From the NCBI GenBank assembly GCA_003117195.1, contig BDSI01000029.1, forward strand, positions 124,001 through 188,000: 64,000 nt of DNA, written 5' to 3'. This DNA comes from Eudorina sp. 2006-703-Eu-15. Taxonomy: Eukaryota > Chlorophyta > Chlorophyceae > Chlamydomonadales > Volvocaceae. Positions 11,421-23,254 of this stretch are shown piece after piece (position 1 is the stretch's first letter; each line of letters starts with the position of its first letter). Made by a program: the position numbers and the translations under genes. The notes under the pieces were generated by a model. The model was given only the letters and a program-made list of their open reading frames with translations. It was not told the DNA's origin and ran no database searches.

Positions 11421-12458
11421 CTGCAGTCAGTATCAGCGGATGATTTTAGGTGCCATATGTCACATCGCCTTGACAAGACATCTCGCAACTCACGGGCTCC
11501 ATGTCGCGTGTGTTTTATACCCCTCCGCGGCTTCGGCGTGGACCTTACTGAGAGGGTTGCCAAGCTGGTATGGAGCCAACGTGGCCATGCTGTCGGGACA
11601 ACCGCACCAATGAAAAGGATCTACTTGTCCCGCTGGTGTCTGGGCAATAAAAGGTTAATGGAATGTATATTCGTCAATGATTTGCCGCAAGTATGTCAAC
11701 TGCACAACTTGGAACCAAACGTCCTTTTGCATATGTTTATCGTGCATCACATAACGCTATCCAACCACCGGTAACCCGCGAAAATAACAACGATCGGCTC
11801 TCGCAATTTGAAATACTTGTCATGTTGCGGTATCGAGAATAAGCTGTCGCTTGGCAGGTTCTTCTTGACGCGAATCGAAGACCTCCGCCTAGCCTGTGCC
11901 GTACATCCCGTCCAGTTAGCCCTCGATGCGTAAAACGAATTGCTTCACCCCGTCACCTCGTTTCACAGCCTGCCAGTGCAGCACGCTTTGCAGTTTGTCC
12001 CAAGTGACGCGACGCCCGCACGCCCGCACGCGTCTCAACCCTCCTTCGTCCCGCGTTGAGACGCGCGCCGCCGCGGGGTCCGCACGGATCCACAGCACAG
12101 CGCGATTACACTTCCCGCCGACAACGATGCGCGCCATGGAGGCAACTTAATAATCACCTGTGAGTGTCATGCGCAGTAAGACGCTTACACATTAAGCGTG
12201 AGACACCACGGTGGGTGTCTTCATGCTGCCAACGCTTCCATTTCCTGCCCTTTCCTGCCAACCCTTGACCTGTCACACACCCTTTGGAAAGTACCAAGGC
12301 CACCGTATCCATCCTCCCACTTGCCACCTCCCATCCGGCCAGACAGGACCCGAACACTGCGGGCATGGCATCCTCGTGTGGACTGCCCCAACCCCAACCT
12401 GACCACAAAAGGTATCTTTGTTCTGCCGAGCAAAACGGGGTCGCGGCCAGGCCATGGG
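11421..12458. other. AT-richer stretch expected to hold the PBF1 first exon and promoter
   Basis: About 1 kb with clearly lower GC than the flanks. It should contain the missing PBF1 initiator exon and promoter and the 3' UTR of the next minus-strand gene. I could not single out a start codon followed by a donor in the required phase. Confidence 0.5.
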
Positions 12459-14378
12459 TCACACGCAACGCTGCCGTAATATGCTTTGTTTCATCCATCT
12501 AACGGGTGCGATCTGCAACAGGATGCGCGCAACGGGAGCGGTCGTAGCCATATGCCGCTGGCTGCTCCACGGGGGGAGCGGAAGCGGCGGCAAGCCCCGG
12601 TGCCCAGCCAGCAGTCCAAGAGATGGGACGCACATCCGCACCGAAGTGGGCGTCCTGAGGTCCGAGGAAGGGGGAACGCACTGCACGGCCGGCCGGTGGC
12701 CGGGACCGACCACAGCTCCTGTCGGCTTCAACTCCACATCTGCCGACGGGAGCCAAAAACTAGGGGGGAAATGCCCCAGCTGCCGCGCCGCGCCCGGTCC
12801 GAAACGCGACAAGGCGACATCCTGCGCCGACTCACTCCCCTGGGCCTCCCCCAGTTCGGACTCAAACCCGCTGGCCTCGTTCCGCTCCGCGGCCCAACGC
12901 TGTTATGAAGCACGCCCCTGCCAGCCAGTAAGAACTGCAGACCCATGGGAGGTTCGCTGCTGCTGCTGCTGCTGCTGTTTTGAAGCACCGTTGTGCCACC
13001 CCTCCCCACGTGTCACGCACACAGGCATCCGCCACCCGTCAGGTCCCCACGTCCCCACGTCCCAACGCGCTTTCCTTGGGATTCCCGTCGTGATGACCGT
13101 CCATGCCATTGCATGTTTTGAGCTGAGCCAGAAAATGGCGGTGCCTCGCCTCCCCACGATGATGGCAGTGCCTCGCCTCCCCGCGACGCGGCCCCCGCGC
13201 TCAAGGTTCCGCTCGCATGCATGCATGCATGGATGGATGGCTCCACACGCCCGTCAGTCCGTAACGCCTGGATCCGGATCCGTATCCGGATCGGTCGTGC
13301 ACGATTACCCCCACATGTGATGAAATGGACAGGCACGGGCGCTCCGACCGCGCTCAGCGCTCCCGAAGGCCGTCGGGTCCCGGCCGCCATCATGATCCAA
13401 CATCATCTACGGAGGCCGCTCCCTCGCCCCTCCGCCCGTAAACCCACATCCGCCATGGGCGCGCCTCAGCCCCCACCTAGCGCCCCGGCTCCCTTCCCTT
13501 GCCCCAAGACCCCATCCAAGACTGCGAAACCGCAAAAAGCACCACAGACGACGTCCTTGTGTTGCCCCCGAATCACTCATACCACTCACTCGCTGCCCTT
13601 TCAACGACTCGCCGACTCACCCACTCACTCCCGCGCATGTGAGGCCTTGCCCCTCCACGGCACTGTCCCCGGCCAGCACGAGCCGCACAGCCAGCTTACG
13701 CCCAGCAGCAGCCGCGCACCCAAGAGCCCGTCCGCCGCTGCCCCGCCGGGCCCCCCGTCAGCCGCTGCCGCCGCCGCCGTGGGAGGTGGCGGCACCGGCA
13801 GCCAGCACGCGCACATCACCTGCGAGGCGGTCGCCGCAGAGGCGCCGCCCAGGCCCAGCGACCGAAGGCAGGCGGCCGCCGCCGCAGCAGCGCTCCGGGA
13901 CGGGAAGAGCAGCCGCGCCGGGGACTCATCTGCAGTGGAGTTGACGACGGTGGGAAGCGGGGCGGCGGGGGGGCAAGGGTCGCAAAGGGGTCTTTGAGGA
14001 GGGTGTGGCGGACATGGCCTTTGAGAACAGCCCCGGCTGGCGAGAAGGGCGCGCTGGCAGGGGGTGGCGGGCGGCCGGAGGGTATTCGTGTCGGTCGAGT
14101 GCGGTATCTGTTATGCCTTGTGCGGTACTGGGCACTGGGCAGGCATTGGATACTCGCTGGCCTGGGAGGTAGGGCGCAGAAACCAAGCCCCTACTGGGAG
14201 GGACTGGAGGGTCTGGCGCTGAGCTGAACGCTTCCGGGATGGGGGAGAGGGTAACAGTCGGCCTGTGATGTGATGCGGCTTGGGCGGGGGGCTGATGTGC
14301 GGCGCCGGCGGCAGCAGCGACGGCCCTGGGCCCTGGCCCGGTCATCATGGCGGTCGGCTGACCACTGGAATCAAAGCG
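12459..14378 (-). CDS. Candidate low-complexity exons: 3' part of the VHL/peptidase gene or a separate gene
   Basis: Three minus-strand stretches look exonic. From 14378 downward, after a CAG acceptor: RFDSSGQPTAMMTGPGPR and Ala/Pro-rich sequence. 13820-13929, bounded by CAG acceptor and CAG/GTGATG donor: DESPARLLFPSRSAAAAAA then SLGLGGASAATASQ. 12459-12899, after a CAG acceptor in the matching phase 0: RWAAERNEASGFESELGEAQ followed by GSESAQDVALSRFG. The second and third join in frame. How they connect to the upstream gene is unresolved: the 16087 donor is phase 1 and would join directly to 13929, bypassing the exon 14526-15124. No domain is recognised. Confidence 0.33.
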
Positions 14379-14525
14379 CTGCAAGCAGAGGGACGGCGGC
14401 AGCGAAACGCCGCGGCGCTGCATCCGACGTTCCGTGCATTAGCTTAGGAGACTGCTGGGGCATTGCATCGCGCGCAGGTGAGTGCGCAGCCCAGCGTGCT
14501 GGAGGGTGAGCAAGCAGGCGGGCAG

Positions 14526-17500
14526 CTACAGGAGGCAGGCGGGCAGCTGCGGGCACCTGCTGGAGGTAACGGCGCTGCCGGAGGCGGGCGCCGCGGCGGC
14601 GGCGGCGGAGGCGGACGGCGGCGGAGGCGGCGGAGGCGCCGGCCCAGGAGCCAGCGACAGGAGCGGCGCTGGCGGCGGTCCTTGCACAGGCAGCGGCACT
14701 GGCATCTCCCTCGCCGCTCCCCCGCCCGCGTCTTCCACTTCCTCCCACTCGTCCGACTCCGCCTCCACCTCCACCTCCACTTCCGCCCCTTTCCGCCGGC
14801 TAGCCCCACGTCCTCCACCGACCCGGCCGCTTGCCGGGCCGCCAGACGACGGCAGCGGTGGTGGTACCTCCGCCTCTATCGGCACCGGCAGCGGCGGCGG
14901 CTTGTACGCATCTGCGGCGCCGCCCGCCCCCGATTCCTCCGCATCCTCTGCCGCCGCCGCCGCCGGCGCGGCCCCGCCACCCGGACCACCCGCCGCCGCC
15001 CCCGCAGCCGCCACTGCTGCTGCTGCTGCAGCAGGCGCGCCGCCCTGGGCCGGAGGGCGCTTGCCGCGCCGGCGGCGAATAGCGAGGAAGCGACGACACA
15101 GCATCCGACGCAGCAGTAGCCGCACTAGGAGAGGGCGGTGGTGCAACAGCGGCGGGGCACGCGAACGGCGCGTCTCAAACCCCAGTGACCGCCGAGGGCA
15201 AGGGTGGAGAGGCGGCAGGTGGCGTCGTACAGACTCACGAGCGGCAGCCCCGACGGTGCCCATGCCCGACACGCCGGGGTAGTGCCGGGTCCGGACCTCA
15301 GGCCGCTGAATGCAACTACACACACATTCCCCGCACAACGGCCGCGCCCGCGCCTCCCGGCAGGGTACCCGCCCAGGGTAGGACGGCACAAGCCGCATCC
15401 CCGGCGGCTGCCTCCTTCTGACAGTGCCAACGCAGCACATTTCCCCCTCTATCTGTGCGGCTGGCCCGCCCCTCACCCCTGAAGGGCCCCCCCGTGGTGC
15501 CCGCTGCGAAAGTTGTCGTTGTCAGCGCACCCGCATCAATCACCCTAGAAGCCTAGATCCCCCACCCCATGGCGTGCCCGTGCAACGGACAGGCTTCGTC
15601 CCGGCGCGCCTCTCTATTGCAATCCCTTGCCACGCCCTGCCGCTCGATCGCAGTGCCACCCCTCCACACCGCATCGCGTTTCTACCCCCATCGTCACATC
15701 CAGGGCCCGACGGGGCAACGAAACCCAAACCAGACGCCCAGGCTTCGGCAGGGCCGCAGAGGAAAGGCCGCGACCCACGGGTCTGGGTGGGCCGGAGCGC
15801 GGCAGGGCGCCTCTGACGACGGTGACAGCGAACCAGCCCGACTCATGCGACCCACGGGTCTTCTCGGGAGCGGGGGCCGACATCCCGACCACTCGGCGCG
15901 CGGGGGGCCGCCCCCCGGCGGCAAGCCCTGGACGCGACCCAGTAACGACATACAAATGCAGGGCGAGGCAGGGCGAGGCAGGGCGAGGCAGGGCGAAGCA
16001 GGCACGGAAAGGGAAGGGAAGGGAAGACGCAGGCACGGCAAGGGAAGGGAAGGGACAGGGGCATGCATTCCCAGCACCGGCCTTACCCGCCGCCGCCGAG
16101 TCCGAGTCGTCCAGCAGCGAGTCCACCAGGAGCTTAGCGGGCCGCCTGGACCTCCAGGACGGGGGCACAGGCGCGACAGCAGCACCACCAGCCGCCGCCG
16201 CGCCTGCGGCGGCCGGCCGCGCCGCCGCCGCGGCGGGCGCCGCCGGCGCGCGGCTGGGCATGGCAAGCGCGCGCGGGCAGTCCTTCCAGTACCGCCAATC
16301 GCCGTCACCGAAGGCCGACTCCAGCAGCGCCGCCAGCCGCGGGTCGTGCTGCTTGAGCGCGGCGCGGGTCTTGACGCCGCCGTTGACGTCGGTCCGGATG
16401 GTGCTCTCGAACCAGGACTCGACGGCTGCGGCCGGGGACCGGGTACAACGCAAAGGCGGACCAACGGGTTTGAACGGGTGACCACGGGTTGCAACTGCGG
16501 GATGAAAAGGAATAGAAAAACCCCACCAACGGGCGGCGTGGGAAGAAAGCATCAAGGCCAAGCCGAGATGACTCGCGCTTTTGACGTTAAGAACCGGATG
16601 TCGGAACCAAGATCAGGACTTTGTCAAGAGGTGTTGGTGGCCCCCGTCCTGACCCCGGGCCCCAGCTGGGAACTGGCCTGTGGCCTTCAAACGCATCTCA
16701 AGGCTGGGCAAGCTGCCGCAATCGACGGCCACGCCACGCTCCCGCCCCAGCGGGTTCGTGACCGGTTTATCTTTCATTGTGGACCCGCCCCAGGCGGTCC
16801 CCCCCCTTAACCCCGCGTCAGGCCTCGAGACCCACCCACGGCCCAGTACTCCTGCTCGTTCGTCGCCATGTAGCACCCCTTGGGGTAGAGCTTCGACTGC
16901 AGGGAGGGCACAGTGAGCGAGGGAGGGCGCAATGAGCGAGGGAGGGCGCAGTGAGCGAGGGAGGGCACGGGGCAGCAGGAAGCGGATACAGGATGTGGTG
17001 GCCCTGACCAAGCCCAGGACGAGCCCGGTCTGGGGAACACAGTCGAGCTCGGGCCCTGGATTGGGTCGAGCTCGGGCCCTGGGGGAGGGCCAGGAGCCGG
17101 AAGTACATCGGTGGGGCTTACGCTGGGGCCGCCGACTCTGGGTGCCCTAATCTTGAGCCCCGGCTGCGCCACTCCTCCTGCCACACCCCCGGCCCCGCTG
17201 GGTTACGGTGACTGGAGGCGCGTCGCCATTGCTCTTCAACACATACCCACCGCGCAGTCGACTCCCCGGTATGTCCAACAAAGACAGCGCCCTTGACTCC
17301 CAACCCCCCTCCCTCCCCTACCCCCCGCTGCCCTCTCAAACCCTCCTAACTCCCTCGCGCGAGCCCAACCCCGCCTCCTCTTACCCTCCCTCCCACCCCA
17401 CCCATCCCCGCCCTCCGCCCCGCCCTGCGCACCTTCATGGCCGCCCGGTACGCCTCCAGGACGCCCTCCACCCCGTCGGGTCCCGGCGGCAGCCCCATGT

Positions 17501-20470
17501 TGTGCACCATGTGGCCCACCTCGTGAATCAGGATGGACTGGCAGGGGTACCACCTGCGGGCGGGGGGAGCCGTGGGAGGTTCCAGGGGGGGAAGACAAAA
17601 AGGGTTAAATTGAAAAAAAAATAAACCCGGGAGGTTCCGGGGGGGAGGCAAAAAGGGTGCAACAGCGAGAGAGGTGAGGACCAGGGTGCCTCATCCACTT
17701 CCTGCACCCGTCAGCCGTGTGGTCGGCCGCGTCTTCGTCATGGCTTGAGAGGGGAGGACAGCACTGCCTACTCTCAGATCTTCGCCTGCCGTTCCCCGGG
17801 CTGGGTGCGTCTGGGTTCAAAAGGAAAACAGCCCAGACAGACACACCCAGCCCGGCGACAAAAGTCTGGGTGGTTTGTGTCCCCCTAGAGGGCGCCCACC
17901 TGTCGCCCTCCATGGTGAGGTTCTCCTCGCCGCACGAGGTGACGGGCACGGTGGGGGTGGCCCCCAGCCCCCGGGCCGAGGTGTCCAGGTCGCGACCCGT
18001 GTTGTAGCGCATGAAGCGGTGCGCGGGCACGTCTGGGAGGGGTGGCGGTGGCAGTAGCGGTAGCAGGGGCGGCGGTAGCGGGGGCGGCAGTAGCAGGGGC
18101 GGTGGCGGTCGGTTGCAAGGGCGGTGGGCTCTGGGTGCGCTTTGGCTGGTGCCGGATGGCTTTTGCGCTACACGGACAAGGCGCAGTGAGGCGCAGTGGG
18201 CCGGGCAAAGCAGCAGCAGCACCAGACGGGCGACCGGGCGCCCTCCCCACCTCCGCCCCCGCCTGTCGCGCATCGGCGGCCCACACACGCTCCCCGCCCC
18301 CAACTGTGACCCACATCCAACGCCCCGGCCGTGCCTGCTGCGCGGCGTCCCTGCCTCCCGCCCTCCCTCCCCACAACCAATGTATGGTAAGTAACTTGGG
18401 TCGCGTATTAACTCCTGTGCCACGTATCGGTTCCCCAATCCATACCTCCCCACAACCAGGTTTGCCAGTGTCGCACTCCCGCCCTCCCTCCCTTCCAACC
18501 CAAACCCAAACCCCCACCCACCCACCCACCCACCCAGCTCACCGGTGACCACCTGTTCCGTACCGAATACGGCAAACGAGGCACCCCCCGCCACAAGCCG
18601 CTCCACGAGGGGCGCCGGCGAGTGGGCGAGCATGCACCCCACGACCTGGGCCAGCCGCGCCACGGCCGCGTCGGAGACGCCGTCGAAGGCCTGCGGTTGC
18701 CGACGGCAGCGCACGAGAGGGCGGAGCGCACCGGCACAACACAGCCGGCGGCCGACAGGGCAGTCAGACGGCCTAGAGGTGTGCGGCCGCCGTAGCGGTG
18801 GTCGAGACGAAGGGAACGAAAACACGAGTTCTGAGTTGCTCCCAGCTGCTTTCTCCTTCCCCAGCGCCCAACCCTCTCACCCAAATGGGCATCCCTAGCA
18901 CGGACGAGCGCTGCCGGTAACCGGGCTCCGATTGCTCAGCACCGCCGCCCCCGCCGCCGCCGCCGCTGGACCCAGCCGCCGAGGCGGCCGCAGCTGCCGC
19001 GCCCGCCGCACCCGCGCCCGCCCGTCCGGCCTGCCGCGCCCCGGCGCCGGCGGGCTGCGGGTGGGGCCGCTGCCCGGTGGGGTTCAACTGCAGTTTGTGC
19101 CCGTCCCCCGTGACGGTCAAGATGACCGAGGGACCTACCGCAAAGGCGCAGGCACAGGCGGAGAGGGACAACAGGATTTCGGGGAACGGGGGGTTACGTA
19201 CGAGAGCGCCGGAGGGGTGCGGGTGAGGGCCGGAGGGGTGTCGGCCCCCGCATCGAGGTGTAGCAGGGCCAGGGATGCCGACGATGGTCCCCATCCGAGC
19301 CCCAATGGCGAACGACCCAAATCGCTGGCCCCGGCCGCCCCCGGCCCCCCTGGAGCTCCCCGTCGCACCCGTGTACGTCGCGATGAGCCCGCGGTCCTTG
19401 CTCCGAACCCGCCACGTGTGGAAGTCGTACGTCCCTGCGAGGGAGGGGGGCACAGAGGGCGGTAATGTGGGGTCGGTCGCCGTGGACTGCGGGGATCGTT
19501 GGCCGTTGTGAGGGCTGAATCTCGCGACAGGTAGACAGACACCCAGGTAGGCAGATAACCAACCAGGCACACCCGACGGCGAAGGAGGGTTGGCATGGGC
19601 AGCAACTTAAGACCCAGCTAAAGCACCATTCTCGGTAATCCAGATGCCGCCAACACCCGACGTGACCCAGATCGCCCCACGGCTCCCATCGTGTATCTGA
19701 ACGGCTGCGACTGCAGTTGTCTCCCCTGTCGTTGTCTCAGGACCCCTGGCAGCAAACCCTTGCAGGAGCACGTCCATTGCCCCACGCAGCAGAGCGAGCC
19801 TCGTGTCGTTCTCGACCGCACCCATGACACACCGTACTGCCAACCGTTACAAGGTGGACCCCGGGTGTTCAAACGGGCCCAGATAGCTGCACGTCCGAAT
19901 CACGGGCAGCGAGACCCCGGCCGCGCGAGCAGGAGACTCCCATGGGAGCAACCTCCTCACATGCACCCCCCCCATTTGGGTGTGCCGCCATCAGCGGTTT
20001 CATGTGCACTATGTGCACCATGTGCACCATGCAGTGGTGGCTCCCCAACGGGAGGGAGAGAAATGGCCTCAGTGTGGGACCGTCCATTTGACTCCAGGGA
20101 GGGTATGGATTGGGGAACCGATACGTGGCACAGGAGTCAATACGGAGGGAGGGAGGGCAGCGGTCTGAAACGTCGTGTGAGGTGACGTGTAGGGTTACTC
20201 ACCCACATGGGCGTTGGCATGGGGTGCCACGGTGCTGTGGGGGTTGTCGCGCAGCTCGTCACCCCAGGACAGATCCAGCTCCTCTCCCGTCTCGTTGACG
20301 AATATGTGGAAGGAGTTCGCGCTGACTTGACCGTTCCACTCCACCGTGTGCACGTCCTTTTTAAGAGTGGCGCCCACGGTCGCAGCAGCGTTCAGGGGGG
20401 CAGCGACAGCGGCCGCAGCCGTTGCCGCAGCAGCGCCTGAGGAGGCAGCGTCGTCCGTTGCGGGCGCCAT
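14526..20470 (-). CDS. pVHL-beta-like domain fused to a putative HExxH zinc metallopeptidase domain
   Basis: Exons: 20203-20470 (ATG at 20470), 19369-19434, 18902-19134, 18543-18690, 17900-18032, 17433-17553, 16836-16896, 16087-16425, 14526-15124 (TAG). The sum is 1968 nt, 655 residues. Residues about 44-125 (SANSFHIFVNETGEELDLSW, then TYDFHTWRVR, GLIATYTG) resemble the pVHL beta domain (NRS...VLPVWLNFDG; HLWLFRD; GLLVN). Residues about 190-400 form a second conserved domain: AFDGVSDAAVARLAQVVGCM, PAHRFMRYNTGRD, SCGEENLTMEGDRWYP, the zinc motif HEVGH at 293-297, NEQEYWA at 336-342 as a likely third-ligand Glu, and DWRYWKDCPR. The HExxH plus downstream (N)E..E pattern is gluzincin-like; the family name is not certain. 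The C-terminus is low-complexity with an acidic EVEVEVEAESDEWEEVED block. There is no clear signal peptide. Weakest joins are the 18902 donor and the last exon. Confidence 0.72.
17602..17632. repeat. Short intronic element E, copy 1
   Basis: GGGTTAAATTGAAAAAA...ATAAACCCGG in the intron 17554-17899. The ends GGGTT and AACCC form a short inverted repeat. A second copy lies at 29743-29772 in another gene. Confidence 0.7.
18395..18446 (+). repeat. Intronic element B, copy 1
   Basis: About 52 bp beginning CTTGGGTCGCGTATTAACTC and ending GGTTCCCCAATCCATACC, in the intron between exons 18543-18690 and 17900-18032. Near-identical copies lie at 57919-57970 and, inverted, at 20102-20145. Confidence 0.85.
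19607..19850 (-). other. Unassigned open frame inside intron 1 of the VHL/peptidase gene; possible alternative terminal exon
   Basis: After a possible AG acceptor near 19850 the minus strand is open to a TAA at 19607, reading VMGAVENDTRLALLRGAMDV, LLQGFAARGP, then VAAVQIHDGSRGAIWVTSG and GGIWITENGALAGS. Codon use is less GC-biased than in the neighbouring exons. The phase is compatible with the first exon's donor at 20203, so it could be an alternative last exon giving a short protein with half of the VHL-like domain. It could also be a chance frame or a gene relic. No family is recognised. Confidence 0.3.
20102..20145 (-). repeat. Intronic element B, copy 2 (inverted)
   Basis: The plus strand reads GGTATGGATTGGGGAACCGA then TACGTGGCACAGGAGTCAAT, the reverse complement of the copies at 18395 and 57919. 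It lies in intron 1 of the VHL/peptidase gene. Confidence 0.85.
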
Positions 20471-21282
20471 GCGACGAGGCCGTCGTTCGCGCTCGCGGAG
20501 TCAAGGCGACTGGCGCGATCTGAGGGTGCCGCAAGTGGAGTGACGGCTCCTATGTATGTGTGTATGTTGAGAGGTCTGATGGTTCGAGGAGGAGAATCGT
20601 CGTGTGCGTGCGGAAAACGGTCGATCGCTGTTTCGCGGCCGGTGTAATTTTGCGCGTGACTGGAAGTGGGAGCAATTTCTGCCAAGGGTGCGTGTTGTTA
20701 CTCAGGTATGGTGGTAAGAAGTCAGGTCGACTGGCAGTCTGCAACGGCTTGCATTCGCAAACATCATGTATTCATTCTGAATCGGAGTATGTAGCTGCAG
20801 ATTTGCATCGTAAAGCTTCAGGGAACACGCCACACAATAGAGGCTATGCCAGACAGCGGATACGGTACGCGTCGGCAAAGAGCGATGCAACACGGTGCGT
20901 CGTCGAACGCCCTGCTACCCCTGCAAAAGTTGCCCGTCTCACAGCGCAAATAACTCTCGTTAAGCTAATTGAAAACCCCGGCAGGGTGCCGTACCTGACT
21001 GTCCTTTTCCGCCAACTGCCACTATATTGCACCGCAATAACGATCACCTTGCAGAAATTTATGATGCCTACGCCCTTGTCTAACTGGTATCGTGTTCGGC
21101 GAAATTGTGCGGCGAAATAACTTGCACTGAACCTGAATGCACCCAGCATAGATCCTGCACAGTATCAACCATCTTTGCTGAGAATAGATTGGACACTTCG
21201 TTTAGAAAGTCATTGCCCGCGTTGTCCTACGTTTGGGTCGACACGCCTTCGATTGTAGTTCAGAGGTCTCCCGCCAGCACAG
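20471..21282. other. Divergent intergenic region between the VHL/peptidase gene and the coiled-coil gene
   Basis: 812 bp between two head-to-head starts. AT-richer than the flanking exons and without tandem repeats, so it probably holds both promoters and 5' UTRs. No specific element was recognised. Confidence 0.5.
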
Positions 21283-21954
21283 ATGTTTAAGCCTCACCTT
21301 GCCGAGAGCTATCAAAAGGAGCTCATCACATCCTTGCAGGTGGGTGTCTTCGTGCTTGACGGCAAGGACCTTCACCGAGCTCAAGCGAAGCCTGCTGTCG
21401 CTCCAGGCTAAGGGGAAGCTACCAAAGCAAACAACTGAGGCGGATGAGAGGCGGGCGAGCGAGAATAACGGGACAGCAACCAGAATCTTTCCGGCGTCGT
21501 GGGGAAAGGAAGCTGTTTTGGAAAATATGGTGGTAAAAGCGACACAACGGATAGATTCGGCAAACAGCAAACTGCCGACAAACGTTTCATCAATGGAGGC
21601 CGCAGGGCGTTGCGTCCCATTCAAGCGGGATCCCGCTGCACGGCATAAATATGAGGTGGGCCGAGCTGGGGCGTCAACTTTGCAAGTCGTACGTCATGGT
21701 CTGCAGCCGGGGGACGGGAGGGGGGAAGGGTGCCATTGATTAGTCCAAACGCGCTTCGTCGCGTCGTGGATCTGGTCCCCTGCGTGCCTTTTAAGTGGCC
21801 CGTGCCTCTCACCTCTTCCTGCCCCGCTTACTTCCTCCAGGCCCGCATTAACGAGCTCGAGCTCGAGGTCAGAGCGGAACGTGAGTGGCGCACCCGGCTG
21901 GAGGGCGAGATCCATGCACTGCGGGAAAGCGCCTCTCGCGGCGGTGACCAATGA
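21283..21954 (+). CDS. Small coiled-coil protein (or C-terminal end of one)
   Basis: Exons 21283-21339 and 21841-21954 join in phase 0 (CAG/GTGGGT donor, TTCCTCCAG acceptor) and encode 56 residues: MFKPHLAESYQKELITSLQ then ARINELELEVRAEREWRTRL, EGEIHALRESASRGGDQ, TGA. The heptad pattern of Leu/Ile positions continues smoothly across the junction, which supports the splice. The sequence just before the ATG, CCGCCAGCACAG, is itself acceptor-like, so this Met may be internal and earlier exons may exist upstream. The family is not recognised. Short charged coiled coils of this type are common in cilium- or cytoskeleton-associated proteins, but nothing here proves that. Confidence 0.5.
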
Positions 21955-23254
21955 ACACTGACGGATTGCGCCGCTGCCCCTGGCGTCCGCCGTCTGCTGT
22001 GGCGGCGCGCGTCTGGTCGTTGGCTTGATATGCTCTGCGCGCGTAGGTCTCCAGGACGGTGAGTTCCGGGGTATTGCCAACAGACCGTGTCCATCTGTCG
22101 GTCCCTTGAGTTTCCATCTTTGTACGGCATCGGAGTCAGTGCGGGCTGCCGCGGGGAGGTTCAGTGCAGACAGTTGGGTATCGTGTTTCCCCTCGTGGGT
22201 GTTATCATGGTCGTAGATTTTACGTTGTGGCAAAACGCGTTCCGGGGCTTGCGCGAGGTGGCTGGGTGCTGTGCCGGGGTTCCGTCGGCACGCCGGCGTG
22301 TGACGTGGAACACCCACGGCCCCGTGGGGTGCTGGGACAGCGACTGGCATTGGTTTTGGTAGGACTGTGTAGGTGCATCGTTTGGCCACCAATTCTTGCG
22401 CAAAGGTGCGCTGTCGTGCGAGCAAACAATGGCGTAGGAGGAAGTGGTATTGCAATGGCAGTGTGCGCGGTGTGCGGTACTGGAAGCGTGTATTATGAAG
22501 GTGGCAGGCAAAGCTAAGCACACGTTCAGCAGCGGTGGTGATGTTGTGCGGTGGTAATGTTGCGTGGCAGTGCGTTACAGCTGTTGGTAAGATATGCAAA
22601 CGGCGGCAGATTTGATATGTCGCGGCGTTGGAGGGGAACCGAAGGTGCAGGACAGCAGTGTCGGGCGACCCTTCTGCGCCGCGGCTGCAGTTGACGAGCG
22701 CGGCGGTGCGGACACATATCGTAGAAAGCCCTTAGCAGCTGTGTATAGTAGCTGGCATAGTCGATGCAAGGCGCGATCGCGGGCGACAATGTTGGCGCAG
22801 GCACGGAAGATGAGCAGTCGTGACGATGGAGCTAGGTCAGGCGTTCTCGCTGCGACGCTAAAGGATAGACATGTATTTGGGCATCGCGAGCTTGGATTAT
22901 TTGCGGCAACAATCGGCCTGGTGAGGTATCATTCATGCGCCAGGATTCCGGGACCGGATTCGAGGTATCATTCGGATACATGCGATTCCAAGTGAATGTC
23001 CTGTTTCCCTGTTGGCAACATTTAATACAGGGAGGTCTTGCTGTGTTATTGTTCACTTGGTCATCAGCAACGGTCTCGTTGGAGCCCTGTTTGCCGGCGT
23101 GCCAAACAGAAGGGCGCCATGAATTTTTAGAACACGGGCTCTTTTTTCTTTAAGCGGCTTTGAGCTTGAAGGTAATTATTCCAATCGAGCATGGAAATCT
23201 GGTAGGCTGTCTCGGCAGATTCAGTTCAGAAACCATCGCTCAGCCCTCAACACT
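21955..23254. other. Intergenic, AT-richer, no gene recognised
   Basis: About 1.3 kb between the coiled-coil gene and the patatin-like gene, both on the plus strand. It should hold the former's 3' UTR and the latter's promoter. Open frames here show no family resemblance and no splice-supported continuation. No tandem repeats were noticed. Confidence 0.5.

Noticed and set aside
11552..11620. Minus-strand ATG reading MATLAPYQLGNPLSK as the PBF1 first exon
   Set aside because: No GT donor in the required phase (two bases into a codon) follows it, and the text does not resemble known PBF1 N-termini.
14463..15282. Plus-strand Ser/Ala-rich frames and a CAG/GTGAGT donor-like site at 14476
   Set aside because: The minus strand carries an acceptor in the right phase at 15124 and an acidic block more like a real protein tail. 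The plus text is low-complexity and unconnected. Confidence is moderate only.
15569..16810. 413-residue plus-strand frame
   Set aside because: Opposite strand of the peptidase exon 16087-16425, whose minus frame reads VESWFESTIRTDVNGGVKTR and joins in phase to its neighbours.
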